Shown here piece by piece: positions 5,810 through 11,600 of a DNA stretch of 14,104 nucleotides. The stretch lies in the NCBI GenBank assembly GCA_030640385.1, contig DAOWJL010000008.1, forward strand, positions 1-14,104, read 5' to 3'. Source of the stretch: Dehalococcoidia bacterium. GTDB taxonomy: Bacteria; Chloroflexota; Dehalococcoidia; Dehalococcoidales; G020351185. The notes beneath the pieces were generated by a model. The model did no database searches. It saw nothing but the letters and a program-made list of their open reading frames with translations, and was not told the DNA's origin. The position numbers and the translations under genes were made by a program. The first letter of the stretch is position 1, and the number at the start of each line of letters is the position of its first letter.

Positions 5810-5868
5810 AAAAAAAGCAGGTCTTTCTTTCCAGGGGCTGCTACAGCCCCGTTACGCTGAGACCTGCT
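5810..5868 (-). terminator. Intrinsic terminator at the end of the leader RNA
   Basis: On the minus strand the 9-bp stem AGCAGGTCT/AGACCTGCT (5860-5868 with 5816-5824) encloses a second hairpin. That hairpin is GGGGCTG/CAGCCCC (5844-5850 with 5834-5840) with a 3-nt loop. Seven T residues follow (5810-5816). It precedes the truncated ORF at 5768, so it would cut transcripts before the methyltransferase operon. Confidence 0.85.
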
Positions 5869-6011
5869 GATTATTAGTCGTTAGTTTGCTCGCCTATAGG
5901 AACTGCCTGAAGCTGCTTATCCACCCATTTCCAGCGGCAGCTTAAGGGGTAAAAAGTACAAAAATTAACCGGCTTATTCTCTTTCAAGTAAAAGAACCTC
6001 AGCTTTGTTTG
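5810..6011 (-). ncRNA. Structured leader RNA of the methyltransferase-nadA-cutA-cysE-NIL operon (unknown class)
   Basis: About 200 transcribed but non-coding bases lie between a strong minus-strand promoter and an intrinsic terminator. Several pairings can be drawn by hand. AAGCUGC (5937-5943) pairs with GCAGCUU (5910-5916). A competing CUGCC/GGCAG pairing uses 5936-5940 with 5903-5907. GCUGAG near the 5' end (5998-6003) is perfectly complementary to CUCAGC (5856-5861), which overlaps the 5' arm of the terminator. This is the layout of an attenuator or riboswitch. I do not recognise the conserved core of TPP, SAM, cobalamin, FMN, lysine, glycine, THF or T-box elements. It could also be a terminated small RNA or simply the terminator of the tat genes. 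Confidence 0.45.
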
Positions 6012-6017
6012 TTTTAG

Positions 6018-6046
6018 ATGTTAAAGGCAAACTTACGCTATGTCAA
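6018..6046 (-). promoter_or_regulatory. Promoter of the leader RNA and downstream operon
   Basis: Minus-strand -35 TTGACA (6041-6046) and -10 TAACAT (6018-6023) are separated by exactly 17 nt. It lies just after the tatC stop codon at 6071 and gives a start near 6011. Confidence 0.75.
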
Positions 6047-6070
6047 TCCTCAGGCGTATTTACCCCGGGG

Positions 6071-6829
6071 TCAGGCTTCTTCCGGGGTGGGTTCATCCCT
6101 CTTTTTATACACAACCCTGGCTAGAAGGATACTTAACTCCAGCAGAAAAATTAGCGGCAGGGCGATTATGGTCTGGACTATAGGATCAATAGTGGGGGTG
6201 ATAAACGCCGCTAGCACAAACGCCAGAACTATCCATAGTTTCCGCCGTTTGGCGAGCCACTGGGGCGTAACGAGCCCCATACGGGCAAGGAACATTATTA
6301 TTACCGGTGTCTCAAAAACAAAGCCAACAGATATTATAAGCCGGGTTACAAAATTAACATAATCATTAATCCTTATCTGGGGTTCGGCTACGTCAGCCAT
6401 CCAGGTAGTCAAGAAGTTAAGCGCCGGAGGAAGACCAATGTAATAGGCAAAGGCAACTCCGATAAAGAACATTATAGCTATAAACGGTATTATCCGATAG
6501 ATATAAGACTTTTCCTTACTGGTAAGTGCCGGCGCGACAAAGGCAAAGAGCTGGTAAACGAGAAAGGGCATGGCAAGAACAAAACCGCCGGCAAGGGATA
6601 CCTTAAGAGTGACAGTCAGGTTTTCTAGAAGTTCAATCGCTATAAGTTCAAGATGCGGCGCCGGTGCTTTTAGTATCTCGAGAATCTGTTCGGCAAACAC
6701 AAAAGCCAGTGCCGTGGTAATAACCATAGCAATTACCGATCGGGCAACGCGGTCCCGCATCTCCCTTAGGTGCCGCATCATGGGCATCTTGTCTTGAGCT
6801 GCCTGGGAACTTTTAGTTTCTACCGCCAC
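6071..6829 (-). CDS. tatC: Twin-arginine translocase subunit TatC
   Basis: The 252-aa, six-span membrane receptor of the Tat pathway, which recognises the twin-arginine signal of folded, often cofactor-containing exported proteins. Family marks are H-L-R-E-M-R-D-R (20-27) before the first span, then P-F-L-V-Y-Q-L-F-A-F-V-A-P-A-L (88-102) with K-E-K (105-107). The conserved F-E-T-P (172-175) follows, then L-V-T-P-Q-W-L-A-K-R-R-K (186-197) and T-P-T-I-D-P-I-V-Q-T (211-220). The charged C-terminal tail is cytoplasmic. The start is a GTG at 6829, two bases after the stop of the TatB-like gene, with GAGG further upstream, so the two are coupled. It is last in the tat cluster. Length and motifs are normal. 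Confidence 0.97.
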   Translation of the reverse strand: MAVETKSSQAAQDKMPMMRHLREMRDRVARSVIAMVITTALAFVFAEQILEILKAPAPHLELIAIELLENLTVTLKVSLAGGFVLAMPFLVYQLFAFVAPALTSKEKSYIYRIIPFIAIMFFIGVAFAYYIGLPPALNFLTTWMADVAEPQIRINDYVNFVTRLIISVGFVFETPVIIMFLARMGLVTPQWLAKRRKLWIVLAFVLAAFITPTIDPIVQTIIALPLIFLLELSILLARVVYKKRDEPTPEEA

Positions 6830-6831
6830 TT

Positions 6832-7545
6832 CTAAATCATTTCCTCGGAGTCTATTCCATCGGGCTCTTTGATAACTACCGGCTTGGGTTGTTTTCTATC
6901 TTCAGTTTTAGCCTTAATACCTGTCATCTCTCCTGTTTTTCCGGCTTTTGTTTTTGTTGTCCTGGTAGCCTCTCTGGCTTTTTTATCCGTCGTCTTACCT
7001 GATATATCAGGCTTTCCTTTAAGGGTTTTTTTAGCCTCTCCGGTTTCGGTTTTTATCGTCTCGGCTATCTCCTTGGCTTCTTTATCTATCGCTTCGCCCA
7101 GTTCCTTAACCCCTTCTTCCAGGCTCTCTTTTGCTTCTTTGACTTCTGTTTTTATAGTCCTGCTTATCTCCTTGGTTTCTTTATCTATTGTTTCACTCAG
7201 GTCCTTAGCCCCTTCTTTCAGGATTTCCCTGGCTTCCTTTGTTTCGTCCTTTATTGTCTTGTTTATCTCCCTGGCTTCAAAATCCAGTGCCTGCTTTAAC
7301 TCTTCGGCTTCAGAAGTAACCGTTTTCTTCATATCTTCGGCTGTCTTTTTAATATCTGCGGCTTCTTCGTCCAGGTTTACCGCCTTTGTCAACTCAGAGG
7401 TAAGATTTGAGGTTATTTTCCTGAAGTTACGTATTATTTTACCCAGTTTACGGGCGTACTCCGGCATTTTCTCCGGGCCGACCACCAGCAGAATGACTAC
7501 CAGAATAATTAATATTTCAAAAAAACCGACATCAAAAAATCCCAT
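6832..7545 (-). CDS. TatA/B-family translocase protein with long repeat-containing C-terminus (TatB-like)
   Basis: A 237-aa Tat component. The N-terminal membrane helix is F-F-E-I-L-I-I-L-V-V-I-L-L-V-V (8-22). It is followed by the G-P-E-K-M-P (23-28) hinge, which with its Glu resembles TatB rather than TatA, and an amphipathic helix Y-A-R-K-L-G-K-I-I-R-N-F. Ordinary TatB proteins are 90-170 aa. Here residues 90-221 add four 33-residue tandem repeats, each built of three 11-residue units of the type E-x-K-E-I-x-x-T-I-K-x, highly charged and free of Cys, Trp and Pro in the first three copies. The tail would be a very long amphipathic or coiled-coil helix in the cytoplasm. The last copy is degraded and richer in Gly and Lys. 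AGAAGG precedes the ATG at 7545; the gene lies directly upstream of tatC. Confidence 0.9.
   Translation of the reverse strand: MGFFDVGFFEILIILVVILLVVGPEKMPEYARKLGKIIRNFRKITSNLTSELTKAVNLDEEAADIKKTAEDMKKTVTSEAEELKQALDFEAREINKTIKDETKEAREILKEGAKDLSETIDKETKEISRTIKTEVKEAKESLEEGVKELGEAIDKEAKEIAETIKTETGEAKKTLKGKPDISGKTTDKKAREATRTTKTKAGKTGEMTGIKAKTEDRKQPKPVVIKEPDGIDSEEMI
6883..7278 (-). repeat. Four tandem 99-bp repeats inside the TatB-like gene
   Basis: The units are 7180-7278, 7081-7179, 6982-7080 and 6883-6981. Each encodes 33 residues, with the phase fixed by I-D-K-E-T-K-E-I / I-D-K-E-A-K-E-I junctions. The first three are clearly related at protein and DNA level; the fourth is degenerate. Confidence 0.8.
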
Positions 7546-7625
7546 TACTTTACCTTCTCGCTAACAACTATTAAAGCTAAATATATCTTGGCTCATCCAA
7601 CGCACCGAACTAGATGTTTAGTAAT

Positions 7626-7668
7626 AACTATCTCCAGAGCCAATGAGCGGCATAACATCCAGATAGTT
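7626..7668. repeat. 8-bp inverted repeat between the two Tat genes
   Basis: AACTATCT (7626-7633) and AGATAGTT (7661-7668) are perfect complements around a 27-nt loop. They lie in the gap between the first TatA-like gene (stop 7714) and the TatB-like gene (start 7545). No T-run follows on either strand, so it is not a terminator. It could be an mRNA processing hairpin or chance. No clear promoter was seen in this gap. Confidence 0.35.
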
Positions 7669-7713
7669 TTACTTTGAATCAACCCCAGGGAACATCTCCA
7701 GAATTAAATAGCG

Positions 7714-7911
7714 CTAACTTCCGGCGGCCTTCTTTTTGCTACTCTTTTTTACCGCCTTCTCCTCCTCATTACCTTTGCTTTTCTTCCCCCCGCGCAAGGC
7801 GTGAAGTCCCTTGCCAGCCATTTCAAAAATCTGCGGCAGTTTGCCAGCGCCAAAGATGATCAAAATAATTACCAGGATAAGAATAATTTCCAACGGTCCC
7901 GGTGGTCTCAT
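7714..7911 (-). CDS. tatA: Sec-independent translocase protein TatA (short copy)
   Basis: A 65-aa TatA. The N-terminal segment R-P-P-G-P-L-E-I (2-9) leads into a single membrane helix I-I-L-I-L-V-I-I-L-I-I-F (9-20). The F-G-A-G-K-L-P-Q hinge (20-27) and an amphipathic helix with G-K-G-L-H-A-L-R-G-G follow, then a short Lys/Ser tail. TatA oligomers form the passage through which folded proteins cross the membrane. The ATG at 7911 has an exceptional Shine-Dalgarno AGGGGGTGAT. It is a near-duplicate of the TatA at 8160-8441: the first nine residues are identical, and the leader sequence before the start codon is similar. It lies 168 bp upstream of the TatB-like gene. Confidence 0.95.
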   Translation of the reverse strand: MRPPGPLEIILILVIILIIFGAGKLPQIFEMAGKGLHALRGGKKSKGNEEEKAVKKSSKKKAAGS

Positions 7912-7933
7912 ATCTTCATCACCCCCTTAATTT

Positions 7934-7961
7934 AGCATATATTTACTATTTTAAACAGCAA
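7934..7961 (-). promoter_or_regulatory. Possible promoter of the short tatA
   Basis: Minus-strand TTGCTG (7956-7961) and TATGCT (7934-7939) are separated by 16 nt, just after the terminator of the upstream tatA copy. The match is modest (4 of 6 in each box). Confidence 0.4.
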
Positions 7962-7992
7962 TCTTTGCAGCTCACTAATTTGTAGCCCCTCT

Positions 7993-8033
7993 AAAAAGCG
8001 CCCTTCCCCTTGGTAAGAGGAAGGGCGCTTTTT
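7993..8033. terminator. Bidirectional intrinsic terminator between the two tatA copies
   Basis: A perfect 10-bp GC-rich stem, GCGCCCTTCC/GGAAGGGCGC (7998-8007 with 8019-8028), has an 11-nt loop. It is flanked by five A on the left (7993-7997) and five T on the right (8029-8033), so it can work on both strands. For the minus strand it ends the transcript of the upstream tatA (stop at 8160). Confidence 0.9.
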
Positions 8034-8159
8034 CTAACAATCTCCCAGGATCGGGCTGGTATTTAATAATCTCTTATCAAGATGAACACAAGCTAAAGCT
8101 GAGGCTAAAAAGGGCCTCATTACTGCAATGTTATACAACAAGCCGGGTTTTATTATTTT

Positions 8160-8441
8160 TTATGCTTTTTCCTCAGCTTTTGTTTCGGTTTTTTCCTCGG
8201 CCTTTTCCTCGGCCTTTTCCTCGGCCTTTGCCTTGGCTACTTTCTTGGCGACCCTCTTCTTCTTTTTAGACTTCTTCTTGGGCTTTTCTTCTTCCACTTC
8301 TTCATCATCACTCTGCCCTCTCTTGAAGGCGCGTATTCCCTTGCCAAAGGCGGCACCTACCTGCGGCAGTTTGCCAACTCCAAAGACAATAAGGATAATT
8401 ACAAGAATAAGCCCAATTTCCAATGGTCCTGGTGGTCTCAT
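8160..8441 (-). CDS. tatA: Sec-independent translocase protein TatA (long copy with KAEE repeats)
   Basis: A 93-aa TatA with the same opening R-P-P-G-P-L-E-I as its neighbour. The membrane helix L-I-L-V-I-I-L-I-V-F (11-20), the F-G-V-G-K-L-P-Q hinge and the amphipathic helix G-A-A-F-G-K-G-I-R-A-F-K follow. The tail is a highly charged run of acidic, then lysine-rich, then K-A-E-E repeats, the last encoded by perfect 12-bp DNA repeats. The start at 8441 has AAGGGGG about 10 bases upstream, matching the other copy. It has its own promoter (8566-8594) and a terminator after it, so it is transcribed separately from the rest of the tat cluster. The differing tails suggest that the two copies have diverged in role or level since duplication (inference). 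Confidence 0.95.
   Translation of the reverse strand: MRPPGPLEIGLILVIILIVFGVGKLPQVGAAFGKGIRAFKRGQSDDEEVEEEKPKKKSKKKKRVAKKVAKAKAEEKAEEKAEEKTETKAEEKA
8191..8226 (-). repeat. Three perfect 12-bp tandem repeats in the tatA tail
   Basis: TTTTCCTCGGCC is repeated exactly at 8191-8202, 8203-8214 and 8215-8226 (plus strand), with degenerate copies on both sides. On the coding strand it specifies K-A-E-E units. Such a tract can change copy number by slippage without leaving the frame. Confidence 0.85.
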
Positions 8442-8565
8442 ATTGTCATCAAACCCCCTTAACTTAATTGATATCTGCTAATCACCAAGAAATAGCCAAT
8501 GTTTATAACGAACCAGTGGACGGCTAAAAGCCTGGCACTAAATTTCAGCAGAACTTACACATTTT

Positions 8566-8594
8566 ATGATACACAACTGTTAATTTGTTGTCAA
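8566..8594 (-). promoter_or_regulatory. Promoter of the long tatA
   Basis: Minus-strand -35 TTGACA (8589-8594) and -10 TATCAT (8566-8571) are separated by exactly 17 nt. The 5' untranslated region would be about 118 nt. It diverges from the folP promoter in the same 251-bp gap. Confidence 0.75.
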
Positions 8595-8618
8595 CACGGA
8601 TATTATATAAAACAATAT

Positions 8619-8646
8619 TTGATAACTGTTAAATAAACGATATAAT
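8619..8646 (+). promoter_or_regulatory. Promoter of the folP-folK-PTPS operon
   Basis: TTGATA (8619-8624) and a consensus TATAAT (8641-8646) are separated by 16 nt in an AT-rich stretch. The start would lie near 8653, about 40 nt before folP. Confidence 0.75.
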
Positions 8647-8695
8647 ATGAAACAAAAACCGTAAAATAGTTAAAGCTGCGCAGAAAGCATCATTG

Positions 8696-9547
8696 ATGAA
8701 TAATAAGCTACCATTAAATACTACCCATTGCGGAGATACAGAGTTCCGCTGGGGAGAGCACACCTACATAATGGGCATTATTAATATGAGCCCGGATTCC
8801 TTCTCCGGAGACGGTTTTGGTAGCGATATTGATAAAGCCATAAAACGGGCTGGGCGCTTCATCGCCGACGGAGCTGATATCATAGATATCGGCGGCGAAT
8901 CCACGCGCCCCGGTTCGCAGCCAACAACCCTTGATGAAGAAATTAACAGGGTAATCCCGGTTATAGAAAGGCTGGCGGTAGAGATTAGCGCACCGATAAG
9001 CATAGATACCAGCAAATCGGCCGTTGCCAGCCGAGCCCTTGAGGCCGGTGCTAATATGATTAACGATGTCTGGGGCTTGAAGCAGGACACTGAACTGGCA
9101 CGGGTGGCAGCAGAAGCCGGCGTGCCGATTATTCTTACCAGTAACCAGCGCAACGAAACCTGCCGGCAGGATATTATGGCTGAGGTTATCTCCGACTTAA
9201 GAAAGAGTATGTCCCTGGCTAAAAAAGCCGGCGTGGTTGAGCAGAATATAATCATTGACCCCGGTATCGGCTTCGGCAAGAGCCTGGAGCAGAACCTGGA
9301 GATTATCCGCCGCCTGGCAGAGCTTAAATCCCTGGACAGACCCATTCTGCTGGGCACCTCCCGAAAATCAATGATTGGGCTGGTGCTGGATTTGCCTCCC
9401 GACCAGCGGCTGGAGGGAACGGCAGCCACAGTCGCCATCGGCATTGCCAACGGAGCCGATATAATACGGGTGCACGATGTTAAACAGATGGCGCGGGTAT
9501 GCCGCATGAGCGATGCCATCATAAGGAGAAGTAAAGGTGAATGTTGA
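8696..9547 (+). CDS. folP: Dihydropteroate synthase
   Basis: Condenses 6-hydroxymethyl-dihydropterin diphosphate with p-aminobenzoate to dihydropteroate, the sulfonamide target of the folate pathway. The TIM-barrel signatures are complete: G-I-I-N-M-S-P-D-S-F-S-G-D-G (loop 1, about 27-40), D-I-I-D-I-G-G-E-S-T-R-P-G (61-73) and I-S-I-D-T-S-K (101-107). Further on are I-N-D-V-W-G, I-I-D-P-G-I-G-F-G-K (186-195), G-T-S-R-K-S (220-225) and R-V-H-D-V (258-262). The usual V-L-M-H strand end is replaced by I-L-T-S before N-Q. The 283-aa length is normal. The ATG at 8696 is chosen over the adjoining TTG at 8693; neither has a good ribosome binding site. The end overlaps folK by 11 bp. Confidence 0.96.
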   Translation: MNNKLPLNTTHCGDTEFRWGEHTYIMGIINMSPDSFSGDGFGSDIDKAIKRAGRFIADGADIIDIGGESTRPGSQPTTLDEEINRVIPVIERLAVEISAPISIDTSKSAVASRALEAGANMINDVWGLKQDTELARVAAEAGVPIILTSNQRNETCRQDIMAEVISDLRKSMSLAKKAGVVEQNIIIDPGIGFGKSLEQNLEIIRRLAELKSLDRPILLGTSRKSMIGLVLDLPPDQRLEGTAATVAIGIANGADIIRVHDVKQMARVCRMSDAIIRRSKGEC

Positions 9548-10031
9548 AATGGTAACAGTATATCTCTGCCTCGGCTCGAATATGGGAGACCGCCGTGAAA
9601 ACATTGACAAAGCTATTGAATACCTTTCTCAAAAATTGAGGGTTACCGAAAAATCGTCGGTGTATGATACTGAGCCAGCGGGCAACCCCGAGCAGCCGCG
9701 CTTCCTGAATATGGTCTGCCAGATCAAGACGATGCTCAAAGCGGCAGACCTGCTGGTGCTGGCAAAAGCCATCGAGCGGAAACTGGGGCGGGTGCCGGGC
9801 AGACCAAACTCCCCCCGCCCCATAGATATAGACATACTGTTTTATGGTGACGAGATTGCAAACACTCCCGAACTGACAATCCCCCACCCCCGGCTGACCG
9901 AGCGGGCTTTTGTTCTCGTACCGCTGGCAGAAATCGCCCCGGCGCTGGTGCACCCGGTAAACAAGAAAACGGTAAAGGAACTGCTTAAAGAGCTGAAGCA
10001 AGGTGTCCAGGGAGTTCTCAAGTTAAAGTAA
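9537..10031 (+). CDS. folK: 2-amino-4-hydroxy-6-hydroxymethyldihydropteridine pyrophosphokinase (HPPK)
   Basis: Transfers diphosphate from ATP to 6-hydroxymethyl-dihydropterin, the step before FolP. The 164-aa protein has the HPPK signatures Y-L-C-L-G-S-N-M-G-D-R (9-19), S-V-Y-D-T-E-P-A-G (41-49) and Q-P-R-F-L-N-M-V (53-60). The catalytic block G-R-P-N-S-P-R-P-I-D-I-D-I-L (88-101) has Asp97 and Asp99 as magnesium ligands. I-P-H-P-R-L-T-E-R-A-F-V-L-V-P-L (115-130) follows. The GTG at 9537 is backed by AAGGAG (9523-9528). The ATG at 9549, with its own GGTGA, would also keep the whole domain. The overlap with folP shows coupling. The normal third partner, folB, is absent; see the PTPS gene that follows. 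Confidence 0.96.
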   Translation: MNVEMVTVYLCLGSNMGDRRENIDKAIEYLSQKLRVTEKSSVYDTEPAGNPEQPRFLNMVCQIKTMLKAADLLVLAKAIERKLGRVPGRPNSPRPIDIDILFYGDEIANTPELTIPHPRLTERAFVLVPLAEIAPALVHPVNKKTVKELLKELKQGVQGVLKLK

Positions 10032-10043
10032 AAGAGGTTAAAA

Positions 10044-10415
10044 ATGTATAAAATATGTGTTGAAGACCATTTTGACGCCGCCCACGCCCTGCGCGGCTAT
10101 AAAGGTAAGTGCGAGACGCTGCATGGCCACCGCTTCCGGGTGGTGGTTAAGATTACCGCTTCAAAGCTGGACGATATAGGACTGGCTTATGATTTTACAG
10201 AGCTAAAAGCCAGACTAAAATCTATTTTAGAGCGCTTTGACCACACCACCCTCAACGACATCCCCCCCTTTGACAGGATAAACCCCTCCTCCGAAAACAT
10301 CGCCTCCACCATTTATAATAAACTTAAAACCGCCCTCAAAGAAGCACCGGTTGAGCTGGCTGCGGTGGAGGTGTGGGAATCCCCTAATAGTGGGGTGGAG
10401 TACAGGGAGGGGTAG
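10044..10415 (+). CDS. queD: 6-pyruvoyl-tetrahydropterin synthase family enzyme (QueD / PTPS-I/III type)
   Basis: A 123-aa COG0720 enzyme acting on dihydroneopterin triphosphate. Zinc ligands are His14 in F-D-A-A-H-A-L, and His27 and His29 in H-G-H. The catalytic region K-C-E-T-L-H-G-H (22-29) has Cys23 in the C-x3-HGH position of QueD (6-carboxytetrahydropterin synthase, queuosine pathway). It also has Glu24 in the E-x2-HGH position of PTPS-III, which makes 6-hydroxymethyl-dihydropterin and can replace FolB. Other active-site residues are Asp66-His67 in F-D-H-T-T-L-N-D and Glu112 in V-W-E-S-P. It starts 13 bp after folK in the folate operon, and no queC or queE is near, so a folate role (alone or in addition) is likely by inference. 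The symbol queD names the family, not a proven role. Confidence 0.9.
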   Translation: MYKICVEDHFDAAHALRGYKGKCETLHGHRFRVVVKITASKLDDIGLAYDFTELKARLKSILERFDHTTLNDIPPFDRINPSSENIASTIYNKLKTALKEAPVELAAVEVWESPNSGVEYREG

Positions 10416-10475
10416 AGCATTGCTTGATATTAGGGTTATAATCATGTTTAGACGATAGAGGAGATTGATTGTAAA

Positions 10476-10826
10476 TTGGAAGATAGAGCAAAGAGGTTAA
10501 AGCAATTACAAAGTGATTATTGCCTCGAAGTGAATTTCAAAAAGGGAACAGAAAGTCCTTCTAGGGTATTCCGAACAATGTCTGAATTGATTGATACTTT
10601 TCAAGAGCTTGATAGACATCTTGTTAACTCGATAGATATAAGAATCGAACCTGTATTGCTATTAGAAGATATTGAAAGTGGCTCAATAAAGACATGGATA
10701 GCTACTCAGTTAAAACTCATTCCTGACGATGCAATCTATCTTTTTGATTGGAAACGACTTGTTGGCTATTATCTTCTAAAGGGAAATATAGGATTATCAA
10801 TTTTTTGGAGGGAACAACTACTATAA
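10476..10826 (+). CDS. Protein of unknown function, N-terminal part of a frameshifted gene
   Basis: This frame gives 116 residues from a TTG at 10476. It contains S-R-V-F-R-T-M-S-E-L-I-D-T-F-Q-E-L-D (29-46), then V-L-L-L-E-D-I-E-S-G-S-I-K-T-W (60-74), and D-W-K-R-L-V-G-Y-Y-L-L-K-G (91-103). After this point it loses sense. The next frame takes over at once with K-Y-R-I-I-N-F-L-E-G. The two together look like one soluble protein of about 310 aa. I recall similar uncharacterised bacterial proteins but know no function. AGAGGAG (10457-10463) lies 12 bases upstream of the start. Codon use is AT-rich, unlike the folate genes before and recA after, so the gene is probably a recent acquisition. Confidence 0.6.
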   Translation: MEDRAKRLKQLQSDYCLEVNFKKGTESPSRVFRTMSELIDTFQELDRHLVNSIDIRIEPVLLLEDIESGSIKTWIATQLKLIPDDAIYLFDWKRLVGYYLLKGNIGLSIFWREQLL

Positions 10827-11407
10827 CCAATGTTAACCAGATAAAACCCTTGCAAGATGATTTAAATAAGCTAGCACAAGAAACGGGAGTGCGTATGTTG
10901 CAAGACTATCAACAAGTAGATACCCTCATGCTACTTGAAGATATTAGTAAAATATCATCAAGCTTATCTCATTTATCTACAGATGATAGAGTATCCTATA
11001 TCACAAAAGAGGAAAGAATTGGGTTTAATTTGGAATTTAGATTAGCACCTGAATCTATTGAAGAACTATATACCCAAGAAGTGTTGACGCAAGAAAATAT
11101 ACTAATTATGAAAGTGAAGAAAGCTGATTTCTTAGGCGATTCAATGTGGGAATTTAGATTCGGTGACAGGAATATACCTGTAAAAATATCCGATAAAGAA
11201 TGGCTTGAAAAATTTCAAACTAATAAGATTTCTGTCCGCCCTGGGGATGCTATAAGGGGGTTCGTGAGAGTTACCCATAAATATGATACAGAGCATAATT
11301 TGATTAGCTACAACTATGAATTACTATCTGTAACAGAGGTTATTAAAATCTCTATGGGTACACAAGGTGATATGTTTAATGGAGGCAGAAGAGGTGAAAC
11401 TACATAG
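10748..11407 (+). CDS. Protein of unknown function, C-terminal part of the same frameshifted gene
   Basis: The open frame starts at a TTG (10748) but sensible sequence begins near 10784 with K-Y-R-I-I-N-F-L-E-G, directly continuing the previous fragment in the -1 frame. Later segments are F-N-L-E-F-R-L-A-P-E-S-I-E-E-L-Y, L-I-M-K-V-K-K-A-D-F-L-G-D-S-M-W-E-F-R and I-S-V-R-P-G-D-A-I-R-G-F-V-R-V. The last two suggest a small beta-rich C-terminal domain. No catalytic motif, membrane segment or signal peptide is seen. AT content is high: a hand count of 11041-11100 gives 20 G/C in 60. There is no proper start codon with a ribosome binding site of its own, so this half is probably not made separately unless ribosomes shift frame. 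Confidence 0.6.
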   Translation: METTCWLLSSKGKYRIINFLEGTTTITNVNQIKPLQDDLNKLAQETGVRMLQDYQQVDTLMLLEDISKISSSLSHLSTDDRVSYITKEERIGFNLEFRLAPESIEELYTQEVLTQENILIMKVKKADFLGDSMWEFRFGDRNIPVKISDKEWLEKFQTNKISVRPGDAIRGFVRVTHKYDTEHNLISYNYELLSVTEVIKISMGTQGDMFNGGRRGETT

Positions 11408-11421
11408 TTTGAGCAAAGCTC

Positions 11422-11553
11422 TCAAAACAGATGCGTCAGCAGTATCCTCAAGCCGATGGCTATAACCAGCACGGAAAGAAAGCCCAGGCCATCCATCACC
11501 TTAGTATGCCATAATCTTATATAGCCGTTAAAGTAGCTTATATAATACGACAT
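11422..11553 (-). CDS. Possible 43-aa single-span membrane peptide upstream of and divergent from recA
   Basis: A minus-strand frame from the ATG at 11553 to the TGA at 11422 encodes 43 residues. A basic/aromatic N-terminus (M-S-Y-Y-I-S-Y-F-N-G-Y-I-R-L-W-H) leads to a hydrophobic helix G-L-G-F-L-S-V-L-V-I-A-I-G-L-R-I-L-L (22-39). AAGGGG lies immediately before the start, at tight spacing. It could be a real small membrane protein, the tail of a lost membrane gene, or chance. The base composition of this gap is closer to recA than to the AT-rich gene beside it. Confidence 0.35.
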   Translation of the reverse strand: MSYYISYFNGYIRLWHTKVMDGLGFLSVLVIAIGLRILLTHLF

Positions 11554-11559
11554 TTCCCC

Positions 11560-11588
11560 TTGCCCAACCACCCCCGTTGTGTTATTAT
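11560..11588 (+). promoter_or_regulatory. Putative recA promoter
   Basis: TTGCCC (11560-11565) and TATTAT (11583-11588) are separated by 17 nt. Transcription would start near 11595, only some 6 nt before the recA ATG. No SOS box of the CGAAC-N4-GTTCG type, nor the E. coli CTG-N10-CAG type, stands out around it. Confidence 0.55.
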
Positions 11589-11600
11589 GGACTCAGGCGA

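Noticed and set aside
5856..5868. Plus-strand GCTGAGACCTGCT resembles the 3' box of a cobalamin riboswitch
   Set aside because: It is one arm of the minus-strand terminator stem, the rest of the B12 element is missing, and no plus-strand gene follows for almost 3 kb.
5643..5870. 75-codon plus-strand open frame upstream of the methyltransferase
   Set aside because: It runs antisense through the AIR-synthase-like remnant and the terminator hairpin. The minus strand explains both better.
6869..7564. 231-codon plus-strand open frame opposite the TatB-like gene
   Set aside because: It is the mirror of the repetitive, charged TatB tail (Ser/Val/Leu-rich nonsense), with no family features. The minus-strand TatB reading is clear.
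8764..9522. 252-codon minus-strand open frame opposite folP
   Set aside because: Shadow of folP codon use; Ser/Ile/Met-rich sequence without motifs, whereas folP has all family signatures.
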